A DNA stretch of 64,000 nucleotides, from contig OX359190.1 of assembly GCA_947172415.1 (NCBI GenBank), positions 7,192,001-7,256,000 of the forward strand. The letters are read 5' to 3'. This stretch comes from Chondrosia reniformis (lineage: Eukaryota > Porifera > Demospongiae > Chondrillida > Chondrillidae). Of the stretch, positions 24,885 through 39,800 are shown one piece after another (position 1 is the stretch's first letter; every line of letters begins with the position of its first letter). The notes under the pieces were generated by a model. That model did no database searches and was not told where the DNA came from. It worked only from the letters and a program-made list of their open reading frames with translations. The position numbers and the translations under genes are program-made.

Positions 24885-27800
24885 TAGACCTTAGTCCAGC
24901 CAGTCTCCTCTCACTGGTGTTGGTGGCATCAGTCAGTTCACTCTTACAGCAATCAGACCAATGTAACTCATACGACTTGTGGAGAGCAAGTTTTAATTTG
25001 TCTTGTCCTAAAGTACCATACTGGAGAGCTGTAGGTGAAGCAGAGGGCATTATAAAGGAAACATCATTCCTTTTTACAAGAGTGATAACAACAGCCAGCC
25101 CCTCTAATTACCTTCGATTTCCAAACAGTCAGGCTAGGAGAATGACAAGGTTTCTTCTTAAGCAGCTTGAGCTCCTCGCTGACTACATGGCCAATAGCAG
25201 AAGCTATCGGAGGTACTATGTGAATGTGTTGGCTGCTTGGACACAAGATGTTAATGACAGGTACCACTTCTTGCCTATACAACATGAAGGTGGGTGTACT
25301 AAACAATTGAAAGATACTCCATAGCTATTTATGTATGTAGATAATACTGTTTAGTATTTACATATGAGTGTACACGTGAAATTTGATATTTATACACTTT
25401 GATCACATAATACCTAATAAAAATCTTAAAACATTGAATTACAATATGCAGACTTAATATGTATCATTCATCAAATTATGAAAATTACAAACACTCTTTT
25501 TGTACTTAATGTTGCATTAAAATACGTAGTTGACAATTATTGAGCTAAAGCAACAGTAGAATTGAACTTTTCAACCCATAGGTTGAAAAGGGGCTTAGGC
25601 GGCTTTAGGCTTCATTGTCAATAATATTAATTAAAAAAAAAAAAAAGGAATATTTTGCATTGTACTCCGTCATGATGTACGTACGTATACAGGTCGGGCA
25701 GCTGTTATTAATGCTCCTGGACTTCGCTCATCAACACTTTTAAAGTTGGCCCTTGAAGTTGAATTTCCTTGGGTTTGGTATGCATCAAAAGATTACATCA
25801 TTGTTGCTGTATCTTCAGGTACGTATGGCAGTCATTATTGCATAATAACCATCAGATGATGAATACAGTGTATGTGCATCATATATGTATACATGTATAT
25901 TGTAAATAATAAATGAGTTTGCCACTATATTAGTACACATATTAAGCTGTTAAATAAATGGCATAACTAGTAAGTTTGTTTTTCTTTTTGGCAGGATGTC
26001 TCACACCGATTGACCTAGCTGTCTGGCTGGATTCTTCTGGATCGGTAGATTACCCTGATTTTATCAGGTCTAAGCAACTTGTGAATTCATTGCTTAGTAG
26101 ATTTGACATCAGTCACTCAGGGACCCAAGTCTCAGTTGGGACATTTTCATCCACTATTACCTATACAGACTTTAACTCTATTGACAATTTGAATGAAGCC
26201 ATTGATGAGGTGAATGATTTACCATACCAGAGGGGGTATACGTATACTGATTTGGCTCTGGAAGCTTGGTACCGTTACATTTTCACACAGAGTGGAGGTG
26301 TGCGTCCTATTGATGAAGGTAAGACTAAGATTTATTTGTAATAGAGGATCTTCACACTATATACTTACGTATGTATATAGAAGGATTGCAAGCATCCATT
26401 TGACTTAAATTCCTTTTTATACAAACGTAGGAATAGCAAGAGTTGGTCTGTTTTTGACTGATGGACGTGCCAGTAGAAGTTTTGACCGACATCTTGCCCC
26501 TCTTAGAGATCTTAGTCTTACCATCTATTCTATTGGAGTTGGAGACAGAATATCTGAATCGCAGTTACAGACTATAGCAACAAGTCCTGCAGAACAGCAT
26601 ACACTTGTGGTCGACGATTTTTCTTCTTTATCAGCATTTGTAGATGTTCTTACTGCATCTATATGTGGAAGTAAGAGAAAAAACAGCCACTTAAGTATAG
26701 TACTCCCCTGTATAAAGTATACATTCCACGATCTCCTATACCCTTCAAATATATACCACAATCTCCTACCCCCTTCACATTTATACTTATGTATGTACAT
26801 GTATATTGTAATATTGGTCACACTAAATGATACCTAAATCCTTTATCTCTTATCCAACTCTAAGTTCTTACTGGATGTGTTGCAATACCATATGTACGTA
26901 CGTATAATAACCATTTCTATGCTTTATACTACAATTCTATTATGTGTTGTAGGCCCATCCTATTTGGGTGGAAACCAAGAGCAGTCCAGTGAAGGGCAGG
27001 AGGGAGAAGTCAGGTACTTCAGGTCCCAATGTTCATTTCTTGCAAGCAGAGTAAATATACAAGTAGAAACAACACTTGGAGATGTAAGTCAACTCCACTT
27101 ACTGTATGTATGTACGTACGTATGTGTATGTTCATATATCTTTTACTGTATTCTCTTTTTCTTTTAAGAATGAGTTGTATGCCTCCAGTACTCTTCAGAA
27201 GCCTGGGTTGTTTTCAGCAGCCAACTTGGTAGTTAGAAACACTAACACATTGCAAAGATTTAAAAGGGTCTCTGTAGACCTAAATCAAGGAGCTGAGGTA
27301 TGAATGGTTATAAGCATGCACATTTATGTACATGTATGTGTGATGTTGTATATACACAGGTTCTATCTACATACTAATGCTCAAACTAGTATAATTTGTA
27401 AACTGAAGAAAATACGTATCTTTATTTCTTTATTGATCCTACTTATGAACTACATAAATATCCTCTTCTTTGTATCCTAGAATGTGTACATAGGGGTCAG
27501 GTGTACCTTCAGAAGTCAATTTGTTATATCCTTCTGGGAAGATTACTTTAATCAAGATGAAATGGATATCTTTATTGATGGAGATGCACCTGAAAATTCA
27601 CTGGTTACAAGAATAGCTTCCGCTTATATTGCTAACTACAATGAGTAAGTTCCCTTCAAGTTCCTCTGGTATAAGAAACTGAATTGAATAAAATAAAATT
27701 ATGTCTTTGTGAGATGGTTGAGAAATGAAGCAGTATTTCATGTGACACTGGGTATGTGTTTTATTGAAAAGCTCAAGACTCAATTAATAATGCAGAAATA

Positions 27801-30800
27801 CAAACATATGTACTCGCATGCCTATGTATTTCATATTTTTATTTGCATGTTTCAATTAACAATAAATGTTTTTATGTTAAGAGCTAAACTTATTAAGATC
27901 ACCCTTCCACTGTGGTTTATGAAAGCTACGTAACTTTACTTCCCTTTATCTCCTCCAGCTTCATATTTAGTATTAGCAATGGCAATTCAGAGGGAATTTT
28001 TGCAATTAATTCTCTGGGACAACTGACTACTACAAAAACTCTCAGAATTGATCACCTTCGTTTTAGCCTTACCATCTTGATTGCTTCCAAGATCACAACT
28101 TGCAGGCAAAGTCGTATCATTATACATGTTAACATCCGTCACACAAGGAATAGATTTAATCCATCAATCAACAATCCCATTAGTAGTCTATCAGTTTCCG
28201 AAAGGCAACAGATTTCTGAAAAGATCCATGATTTTGATATAACAGATCAAGATTCAGGTAGCAATGGTGTTGTTACTGTGAGAATTATTTCAGGGGATCC
28301 TGATGGAATATTTGATATAACTAATTCAGGAGTTCTTTATTTGGTGAAGGAGGTTAATGCTTCCATAACTGATCATTTTGACTTAATCCTTGAAGCCAAA
28401 GATAATGGCAGTCATCCGTTGGTGACCAGACATCGCTTTGTTGTTATGGTTTTGGACATAAATGAGCCCCCATTTTTCATTAATGGTTGTGAACAGCGCT
28501 TTGCTTGCAGTTGTACTATTTCAGAAGGTATTCCAGCAAATACAATTGTATGCAATGATTTGGTGCTTGGATTTGACTATGATCAGAATGAAAACAAACA
28601 AATTTACTATAAGGTATGCAAGTACGTACATACATACATACAGTACATATGTAAATAAGCTAAGAATGATCTTAAGACACGTAAACTTGAAAGCTTTGCT
28701 ATTTCATTGTAAAATTCAAATATAGCCAATCCTCTTTTTCCTGTTCTTAATATACATACGTATGTATAATTGATTTGGGATTTCTTACAGCTCTATCTGC
28801 ATTTTGATGTACATATGTACATTCTTACGTATATGCAGTTACGTACCTACATATATGTAGGTGTTACCTAATCAAACATAATTATATATCTACATATGTA
28901 CATATATACGTAGATATACAATCTTCTTCTTTATATATAGATTTTTCTTGATCCTTTGCCTATCGACATATCATCAACTGGTCAGCTTTTTACTAAGGAG
29001 TTGATAGATCGTGAGAAACTGCTTCCTTATGTTGATTTAGAAGGTAAAGTGATGATCAGTAATTTCCCAAACTTTAGAGAATCTACAGTTGGATCACTTA
29101 GAATAGTCATAGAGGACGTCAACGACAACTCTCCTAAATTCTTAGCTTCCTACTACTTGTTTAAAATACCTGAGGATGCCCCAATTGATACATTAGTGGG
29201 TCAGGTAAAGGCTATAGACCCAGATTCTGGAAAGGCTGGAGAAGTGTTCTATTCCATTGCTTCACAAATAAATGTCCCATTCCAAATTAATAAGAATGGT
29301 AGTTTGTTGGTGGGTGATATGCTGGATAAGGAGACTGTAGAGAGGTATACATTTCATGTAGAGGCAACTGATAATGACACTCCTTTCCTGTCTGGCACGG
29401 CTTTTGTCACCGTGATTATCTTAGATGTAAATGACAACAGGCCCACCTTCACTCAATCCATTTACTTTGCCTACGTGGAAGAGAATATTATTGGTCAGCC
29501 AATCCAATACAATGGATCAAGCCTCCAAGCTGATGATATGGATGGTACACCCTTATCATATAGCCTCCTGAATCAGAATACACAACCTTTCAAGATAGAT
29601 TCCTCTAGTGGTCAAATTTTTCCATCAGTTGAGCTTGATGCTGAAATAAACTTGGATTATCACCTACTTGTTCTAGTCAATGATAACGGTAACCCGCCAC
29701 AGTTAGCTTCTAGCCGTGTCATTGTTAAGGTCAAAGATGTTAATGACAGACCACCAATGTTTCTGCAGTCAATGTTTATTTTCAATGTTTTAGAAGGCAG
29801 TCCAATTGGGACCATTGTAGAACAAGTGCAAGCCTTTGATGATGATGTAACATCACAATCACTTACCTATTCACTCCAAAGGCAGAATAGGTTACCCTTT
29901 TCCATTAATACCTCAACTGGGGAAATTGCTGTTACAGAAGTTTTGGATTTCGATGTTGCCACTGAATACAATTTAACAGTAGTAGCTGAGGACGATGGGA
30001 GACCATCTCCTTTGAGGTCCTTTGTTGCAGTTACAATTAAAGTTGTTGAAATAGTGCCTCCATCACCTTCTGTTAATGAATCACTTGTAGAACTTTCCAT
30101 CCCCGAAGATGTTTTTGTTGGTTTTGAACTTGTTCAAATTGATGGTTTAAGTGCTGACATACGTTTTTCAATTGTCAGTGGAAATACAAAAGGTCATTTT
30201 GCATTAAATGAATCATCTGGTATTTTGACCACAGCTACAAGTCTTGATTTTGAGCGAATTAGGCAATATACTCTGACCATTAAAGTGTTTGCAGCCATGC
30301 ATCCAGAATTACACAGCAATGTCACTGTGATTGTAAATGTGACAGATGTCAATGATAACAGGCCTGTATTATTAGGTGTACCCAGTACTCTGCTCACGCT
30401 TCCTGAAAATGAACTTCCACGAAAACTTTTTATGGTCAATGTCTCTGATGATGATAGCCGTATATGGTTTGACCCTCTCTTCTCCTTACAAGTTTGGCCA
30501 AGCTCCAATTGTCAAGCCAATTTCACCATAAACCAATTGGGTGAGGTTTATCTAGCTGGGTCAGTCCTGGGATTAGGGTTATGCAGATTTAACCTTGAAA
30601 TAAGAGTGCTTGATTTTCAGAACAATCCACAATCTATGTCTTCAGACATTGCAATGGCTATTGTCACTATAGAAGATTTAAATGATAATATTCCTGAATT
30701 TCAGCACAGCAACCCTTTATTCTTATCCATTACAGAGAATACGCCATTTAATGAGCCTGTTTTGAAGGTGGATGTTGAAGATCTTGATGTTGGAGAAAAT

Positions 30801-33800
30801 GCTTTAATTGATTTGTCTGTTATGAATTGTACAGCATACAAAAACTGCTTGCTGGCAACTTATTTAAATGGCAACTGCATTTCAGAGAATAAAGAATGTC
30901 CATTCAAACTAAGCAGTCAAAATCATTTGTATGTTTCTAATCAGCTGGACTTTGAGGAAGCCTCAATCTATGATGTTTCTATCCTTGCTTCTGATAATGG
31001 AACTCCATCTCAGTCCTCTCTCTTACAGATAATAATTTCGATTCTAGATGAAAACGATTCGCCAGTGATGGTTCATCCAAGCTCTATATACAAAGAACTT
31101 CCTGAAAACGCCTTCCCTGGAACTGTAATAACAGTTGTTGCTGTTAGAGATGATGATGCCTTCGGTTCACTTGAAAACCATACTTTCTCAATTGTTAGTA
31201 GGCCGTTCCTTTCCATGGACTTTAACATTTCTAGTGGAGAATTAATCCTCTTGGAAAGTTTGGACTATGAGGCTGTACCTTTGGTCAAGATAGCTCTTAC
31301 AGTATCAGATAACCTAACCTCTGCTGATACTTTTATCCAGCTGACAGTTGGCAATGTAAATGACAACACGCCAGAATTTTCTAAAGCCCAGTACTACTTC
31401 AATATTAGTGAGTCTGCTAAAATTGGAGATTTTGTTGGATCAGTGACAGCAAGTGATTTGGATTCTCCTGAGTTTGGACCATTGCTTTACAGTTTAATTG
31501 GAAACTTATTACCATTTGAAGTCGATCAGTCAGGTATTTTATCTGTATCTTCGATATTGGACTTTGAGACAGATTATATGTATACGTTTTCTGTTCTGGT
31601 ACAAGATAGCAATGGAGAAGATAGTGCTCTCAGTAACTTAGCTTCTGTTGTGGTATTTGTTATAAATGTAAATGACAATCCTCCAAACTTAGTTTCTCCA
31701 GGTGGGAACGTTATTGTCACTGCACCTGAAACTAACAACTTTTTTAACTTATCTGCTTTGGATCCTGATGATCCAGCCAACCCAAATCCACATGTTGAAT
31801 TCTTCATTATATCTCAACAACCTTTGAATAAGGATAACATTTCTGCCCAATATAGAATATTCATTCGTGTTCAAGACAGAAACGACCCTACTTCTTACAG
31901 TGTTGGAAATCTCACAGTGGTACTGACTTTTGACTGTAATCTAGTTGCCTTTTTTGTTGACAGATACTCTGGAGAACTTTCTCTGTCTACATTGTGTTCA
32001 TTGGAGATTGAAGCTCCTCCATCTGTTCCAGTTGGTTCCTCTGTTACCCTAAGGTGCTTAGCAGTGGGTAATGCTGTTTTAGTGTACTCTTGGTATCAGG
32101 GTGCTGTTCTTGTGGCTCGAACAGGTACTTACAGCACACTAGCATTGAGGAATGTGAGCATGTCAGCTGGTGGACAGTATAGTTGTGAGGCTCAAAATGC
32201 CGCAGGTCTCCTTGCATCATCTCCTAAATCTCTGGAGGTTGTAGGTGAGTTTACAGATTTAGAAACCAAATTCATGTCTTACGTATTAAAGCTGTTAACA
32301 TTATGTCTCTTCAGAATATGTATTGAAATTATGTATATTTCCTTTCCTCCAACCAAAGGCCCACCCTCCATATTTGGATTGATTGACAAGGAAGTTCTTA
32401 TTGGCACTTCTTGTACTTTTGAATGTATAGTGGATAGCTCCTCAAACTTTACTTTGGTGTGGGTCAAAGATGGAGTTCTAATTGATGATAGTAGTGACAA
32501 CATAGAAATAGCTAATGAGACATTGACAATTTTGAACACTAGACAGAGTGATGAAGGAACATTTTCATGTATTGCAACCAACCTTGCAGGTAGCACACGT
32601 TCTGATCCAGGAATTTTAAGTGTTTGTGGTAAGCTGATGCACTTTTGGGCTGCTTTTGATTCAGTTAAATATTGTCTATTAGCAGACAGGGCTGCATGCA
32701 GAACTTTGGGGCCAGGGGAAGGGGGGAAAATGAAATTTTTCAAAATTTAGGGGGGTAATGGTATGGGGATGTCAAAGCAGTTTATGTTAACTTCCCTATA
32801 GTCTTGGGGGTCAAAATCAAACCTAGGGGGAGGGAAATGCCCCCCTGCACCCCTGGCAATGTAATAAGCATGACTGGTAATTTTATATACGTACAATACT
32901 GTATACGTATATACGTACGTACGTAGGTATATATAGGTATATATTATATGAACAGGTTACGTATATGGATAAAATTGTCTTCTTACAGATTGCAGAGAGC
33001 CATATACTGGGAATTTTACATTTAGTATCCCTCGCAAAACTTCAATGATACCCTATTTTGTTGGTTCTGTGCTATCCCCATATCATGATTATTTCAAGTA
33101 AGGAAAATTTAGCATCATTATTACATACGTGTATGTACAAACATTATGTGTAATGGGGCAACTAAAGAAAAACTATGTACATGCTTTCTTTTGTATCATA
33201 GGTACAACTATATCATTGATCAAGGTGAAAGTGTATTTTCTGTCGACAGTCAAAATGGTTCACTTTTTCTTACACAGTCCATTGAATCAGAAACTGAGCT
33301 CTCCTATGTGTTAGTTATAGGAGCTACTGATCCTACTGGCATTTTCAGTGGAGTAACCTATGTTACAATTGATGTGGTGGAAGTAAATGCACGTGCACCT
33401 GTCTTTATTGGTGTTCCAAGTCAACCCTTATCAGTGCAGGAATTGCTTCCTATAAATTCAACCATTCTAACATTTTATGTAGCAGACAATGACCCCGGAA
33501 GGAGTGGACTTGTAGAAGTATCCATTAAGCCAATGTTAGATCATGCATTGTTTGGCTTGTATGAAACAGTGGGAGAACGAGGAAAGTGGAGTCTCTTTAC
33601 ACGTCAGATCTTAAATGCATCAGTTGAAACTGAATTTAGTATTTATATTGTGGCTACTGATTTGGCACCTTCACCTAGATCTGTGCAGATTAGACTTGTA
33701 ATAGTTGTTGAAGATGTTAACCAGCCTCCAATATTCGTACAGTCTTGTGCAAAGGAAGATCGTCCTTGTGACTTTTCTTTCCTTGAGAATTCTGTTGTTG

Positions 33801-36800
33801 GTTATAATATTGGTTGCATCAATGCATTTGATGTGGACAAGGGCAAAAATGGGCAGCTGGAATATAGTCTTTCAAATAATATTAGCTTCACTATCAATTC
33901 TTCTGGATGTATTTTCTTAAATGATAATTTTGATTTTGATATACTTACAACCAAGGTTTGGGTCCTAAAGCTGATTGTGAACGATGGTGGTAATCTAGGA
34001 ATTGAGACGGAAGTTTCTATCAGAATATTAGATGTAAATGACATTTCACCAGTTTTCATTTCCAACTCATTGTCATTTAATCTGAGGGAATCATTCTCAC
34101 ACTCTGTATTTGGCACTGTTAGTGCCATAGATGGAGACAGTGGAGTGGCTGGCGAGGTAGTATATTCCTTGCAGAATACTTCAGTTTTTAGTATATCCCC
34201 TGACACTGGAGACCTGACATTGCTCGACAGGCTTGACTTTGAACTGCAAGAAGTGTACATGATCAATGTCACTGCCACAGACAAAGGTAAACTTTTTAAC
34301 ACATTAAATTCACCACTTAGTTATAATGTATGCATACAAAGTGATTGTTAAATATTCATAATGAGTATACAATTTTATGTAAGCCACTATTTATTGTTGA
34401 TATGAATTACTTAAGAGTTACTTAAAAATTTATACGTTCCTTATACGTACATATTTGAAATGCCTTGTCTTTATACATATTTAGGTATTCCACCTTTGAA
34501 GAGTGATGCAATCTTGACAATCACAGTTGTTAATATCAATGATAATGCTCCCGAGTTTATTGATACACCCAACTGCACTAATGTGGCAGAATCGGTTGAA
34601 GCTGGAGATGTGGTTGCTGCACTGTCAGCTGTAGATAGAGATATGTTGGGATTGACATATGGATTAGCAGCTAATGTTAATAGGCAAGTGCTCTTTCATT
34701 ATAAATGGAGATACGTATATATGTACGTACGTACGTATAAAAGTATACGTATGTACATTACTTATATTCTCTAGTCAAAAATTTACTGAAAGTGTGAATT
34801 CTCTTAATTGTTATACATACTGTTATGTGCATTTGTACATACGTATGTATTTTATATGTAAGAATTGGGATGACATATCTAATGACAACACTGTGCGTCC
34901 ATATCATTTTGGTGATTATTATTTTTCCAATACTTTCTTTCACAGTGATTTCTTTGTTGTTGACGAATCAACTGGATACATTCGATTACTTCAAGAAGTG
35001 GATGCAGAGGATCACGAACAGTTTCAGTTGAGCTTTACCGTTCATGATACCCTATTTTCTGATCAAACATACCGCTGCTTTAGCATTGTTGATGTTAATG
35101 ACAATTTGCCCTTGTTCAGTGAGAGTGAATACTACTTTGCTGTACCTCTAAGCGCCTTGCCAGGGTATATAGTGGGTTATGTTCAAGCCAGTGATAGAGA
35201 TAGGTCTGTCCAAAATGGACTTATTCCACTTCAGTATTCCATCATTGGAGGAAATGATAAACAGTTATTTGAATTAAATACCTTAAGTGGTGCTGTAATG
35301 TTGGCAACCAAAGTGAACGCATCGCAGCAGCAGTACCTTCAGGTGTCAGTGATTGATGATGGTTCCATACCGGATCATGCGGATGTATTTATTGAAATCT
35401 ATGATGATTCTATAAATCTACCATTCTTTGCCAACAATACTCTGCATATTTATGTCTTAGAAAATAATGAGGTGGGACTTAAACTGGCTCAGTTAGATAT
35501 TGATCAGGTGTTAGCTCATTTCTCAGCTAGTGATGTTGCAGTCTCCATTATGGTTGCTGAAGCTTTAGTGGATGTGAAGTATGATAATACATCTAGAATA
35601 CTCCTCTTACAGACATCTGTTGACAGAGAGATTCTGCAAGACCCAATTATTGTAGTTCAAGTCATGATTTCCTCAACTGGTAGTTCCAATTCCTCCCTCT
35701 CTTCGGAAATATATTTACAAATAGTTGATCAAAATGATAATGTTCCACAATTCATTTCTAATGGCCCTTTTAATATTTTGCTACCCGAAGACAATCCTGC
35801 TGGTTTACAAGTTCTGCTCATAGAAGTAGCAGATATGGATTTTGGTCTTAATAGTGAAGTAATGCTAGAATTGCAACCTAATAGATTAGTATGTGCAGAG
35901 TTATTGTCAATAGATCAAAGTGGATCCATTAAAGTGAATAATATCACTACTGTAAATAACATAGAGACATGTCACTACACCATCAGAGCAACTGATAAAG
36001 GTAGCCCAGCACTTGCTAATACTACTAGACTTACTGTGACATTTGAAGACATCAATAATCATGATCCAGAATTTCAACAAGAATCATATAACTTCACTGT
36101 CAATGAGAATGATAATTCCATTTTTTACCCTTTTGGATTTGTTGCAGCAATGGATAATGACAGAAATGAAAATGCATTGTTGTCTTACTCACTTGTGCCA
36201 AATACGGTAAAGGCTTTCAAAAATGGAATTGAGTTGCTGAATTCTAGAGTACTGTTTTTGGTTGGTTCCACAAGTGGTGGATTGGTGACTACTGTTTCTC
36301 TAGACTTTGAAATAGAGGACAAGTATACATTTCAGGTCCAGGCTCAAGACTCTGGTTCTCCTCCTAGGAGTAGTAGGATCAATGTTACTGTTTTTGTAAT
36401 GAATTTTAATGACAATCCTCCTCGGTTTGGCAGCCATCATTACCTAATTAAGGTGAATGAAAGTCTACCAATTGATTCTATTATTTTTTCTCCAAGTGTA
36501 GAAGATATAGATGGACCAGCTAATCAACCTTTTTTCTTTTGGCTTTATATTTTCCCATCAAATGTGCCTTTGACTGTGGATAGAAGGAGTGGAATCATTT
36601 CACTCAGTGGTTTATTAGATTTTGAACAAACCTCTCTAGTCAGTGCTTCACTAACGGTCTCAGATGGACTCTTTTTAGGGAGAGCTCTTCTTTCCATTGT
36701 AATTGAAAATGTAAATGATGGTACTCCACTTTTTCAGGTAGACTGTAGTGGAAGAATTCCAGAAGACTATCCACTTAGCAAAAGAATAGTGCGATGCCTT

Positions 36801-39800
36801 GCCATTGACTCTGATAAGGGGTCCTTTGGGGAGCTTAAGTACTCAATTATTTCAGGAAATGAAAATGATTTATTTGCAATTACACCATTTACAGCAGATA
36901 TCTCACTCAACAAACCCTTAGATTTTGAAACTAAATCCTTTTATAGTCTAACAATACTTGTTACGGATGGAGGTGGCATAAATGCTACTACAGTTGCACT
37001 GATATCAGTTGAAAATGTTGATGACAACTCCCCTAGATTAGTTGGGGATACATCTTTCACAATTTCAGAAATTCCCTTAGATAAACCCATAAACCTTCTT
37101 AACCTTACTGCTCAGGATGATGATACTCCAAATGTGCAGCCTGTGGTCACGTTCTCTCTAGCTTCTGATACCAAGTTTGATCTATTGAGACAAAACTATT
37201 TTGTGTCTGTTCGTATAAGTGAGAGCAGCGGTCGCTTCTTTTCAGAAACTATTATAAGTGTCTACTTTGACTCGCAATGTCTCTTAGCAGACTTCAAGAT
37301 TGTAAGCAGTGGACTACAGGTACGTATGCACAATTTGTGAAGTTATTTCTTGCTAATACTTATGTAGATATAAATAAATACTGTATGAAAATCTAATACA
37401 CCATTTCCCTACATGCTATGCCTACTCTGTAAAAAAACCTTTAGGGAACTAAACCTGGAGAGAGCTTTAGATGAAGATGCAGGCCTTGGAGTCTTTTGTT
37501 TTCTTTCTTCTTCTGCTCCACTGAGCCATGCATGTGCATACGTATGTATATGTAAATAAATACTGTATGCATATGTAAATAGTAAACAGGCTCTCAAATA
37601 ACCTTTCAAAAGATAATATACAAATATGTAGGAAAGGCATGTTTTATGGCTTCAATGTGTCTCATAATATATATAAACTGCACAATGCTCTGGTACTCTG
37701 CAGGAGAGTCTGGTGATACACACTCTATGTAGCATTGAACTTAGCGTGTTTGGTCCTTTGGTACAGTACCATACAGCCATCATAGAAGTTACAGCTATGG
37801 GAATATTGGAGGTGGAAAAGTACTGTTGGTTCCGGAATAAGGAGTCTCTTGGTTGTATTAAAAGTAATCAATTAAGATTGTCAAATTTAACATCAGATGA
37901 CCAAGGAACATACCATGCAGTTGGGTATACTACACTTGGCACCATCCAATCAGAAACTTTGGAAATTGACATACAAAGTACGTAATGGGAGATTGTAACA
38001 ACATATTTTATGTGCTATAAGTGTGTTTTGATGCGTAATATAAGTTAATGAATGCTCCATTCATGCTTTTGTGATACTATTGTAGTACCACCAACAGTTC
38101 AGGAACTTTCAGATTGGAGAACTCAGTTCAATGAACCTGTAATACTCTCTTGTTGGATAAACAATCCTAAATATGTACCTGTAAAAGCAACCTGGCTGAA
38201 GGAAGGTGTTGTACTTGACTCCGTGCAGACAACAGAGAATTTATTCTTCATTACGTATGCTATCAACAACGTTCAGTTTAGCGACCAAGGAACATACACT
38301 TGTGAGATAAGATTTGGTGATGGTGAAACTCGTTCTTCTTCAGCTGAACTCTTTGTACATTGTGAGTTTGCATATTTAAATTTTGTTTTAAGTTGTTAGG
38401 TCTGAAATCTGTTATACCTATATATGTATATGCCTATTTCTGAATCATTTTTCAGGTCTAGTATTTGTATATACGTATGTCTTATTATATTCAAAATTCT
38501 CTACCAGACTATCTAATTCTTTCATAATCCCATAATCCTTTGTAGATGGATCATCACTGATATCTCTGGACATTCAAGTGTATAATTATTCTTATGAAGA
38601 CAGATGTCAAGAATTTGACATATATGCTTTTCTTGTAAGTATTACAAGCCTGTATGTATGCTGTTTCAATGGAGTAAATTCTCACTTTCTAATATACATA
38701 CATATTTATGTACATACGTGCACAGAATGTATATAGCTCTGGAGGAATACCCACTAAGTATATACCTATGGCAAGAAGGAATTGTGAGTTTTCCATAGTA
38801 GAGCGAAACAATCAAATATGTCAGAACATTTCAGTCTTTAGACCTTCTTCAGCTGATACTAATACATTAACGTAAATGTTCTGAATATTTAATTGTTTTA
38901 CTCTGCTACAGAAAGCTCACTTTTCCTTCTTGTCATAGACAACGTAGCAGTGAATCTATATTCTAAACATACGTATATATAAATATTACATACATACATA
39001 CATACATGTACGTATATAAATATTACATATGTACGTACCTCCGGTCCCTGTCTGACACTTAGGATGATGTGGCTGAGTTTTATGAAGAAGGTGCTACTCC
39101 TTCCATAGTTTCCTTCAGAGCTGAAAATGTGTGTCAAGAGGGCCCATGCTATCCTAACCCCTGTGCCAATGGTGGTCAGTGTCAACTCAGAGGAAACACG
39201 TCAGCTTGTGTTTGCTTACCCGGATGGACTGGGACTTTCTGTGATGAGATAATCAATGAATGTTCCAAGGATGTTTGTCTCTTGGATGGAACTTGTGTGT
39301 CTTATGGATTAAATAGTGCCTCGTTTTCTTGTGTCTGCCACTCACAAAGAACTGGTCAAAACTGTGAACTGATTAAATATAGTTGCAATGGCAATCCTTG
39401 TTCAGGGGAGGCTGGTACTATATGCCTTCTTTCAGAATATAGTCCCAAAGGCTATGTCTGCAATCCATCTGAACTGTTTCATTTGAAAATAGTCTCTAGC
39501 ACATACTTCAACGCAAGAGGTCACCTACCTTTTGGTTCTGTGAATTTTGTAAACACTCTGGACAGTCTATCCCTTGAAATCCTGTCTATATATGATGCTG
39601 AATCCATAATAGATGTTTTCTTAGATGTAAGTTGAGATGACATGAAATAATATTTCAAGATGTATGTTTTGGTAGTATTTAGTGTGACTAGGCTAGTTGA
39701 TGAACCTCACAATGTATTTCGAAATATCTGTTAACAACATTGTACTTATATTTACAGACGGTAGTGACAGGTTGTAATCCAAGAATTGTAATGGCTGATA

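Noticed and set aside
24881-25818. Full Hedgehog gene with autoprocessing domain
   Set aside because: No Hint/Hog sequence follows the Hedge domain; a vWA exon is spliced on instead.
32245-32358. Open frame between the two Ig domains
   Set aside because: It has GT-AG borders in phase 1, and its removal joins LEVVG to PPSIFG, as expected between Ig domains.
30194-34302. Long minus-strand frames opposite the cadherin exons
   Set aside because: They are shadows of the biased cadherin coding sequence and have no start or splice context.
34746-34945. In-frame extension of the cadherin ORF upstream of 34946
   Set aside because: It reads NSLNCYTYCYVHLYIRMYF, which is not cadherin-like. The GC donor at 34684 and acceptor at 34945 remove it cleanly.
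38726-38871. Open 146-bp stretch between hedgling exons at 38634 and 39063, at first taken as an exon
   Set aside because: Its ends leave phase 2 while the next EGF exon needs phase 0. Skipping it joins exon 38546-38634 to 39063 in phase and gives a sensible protein.
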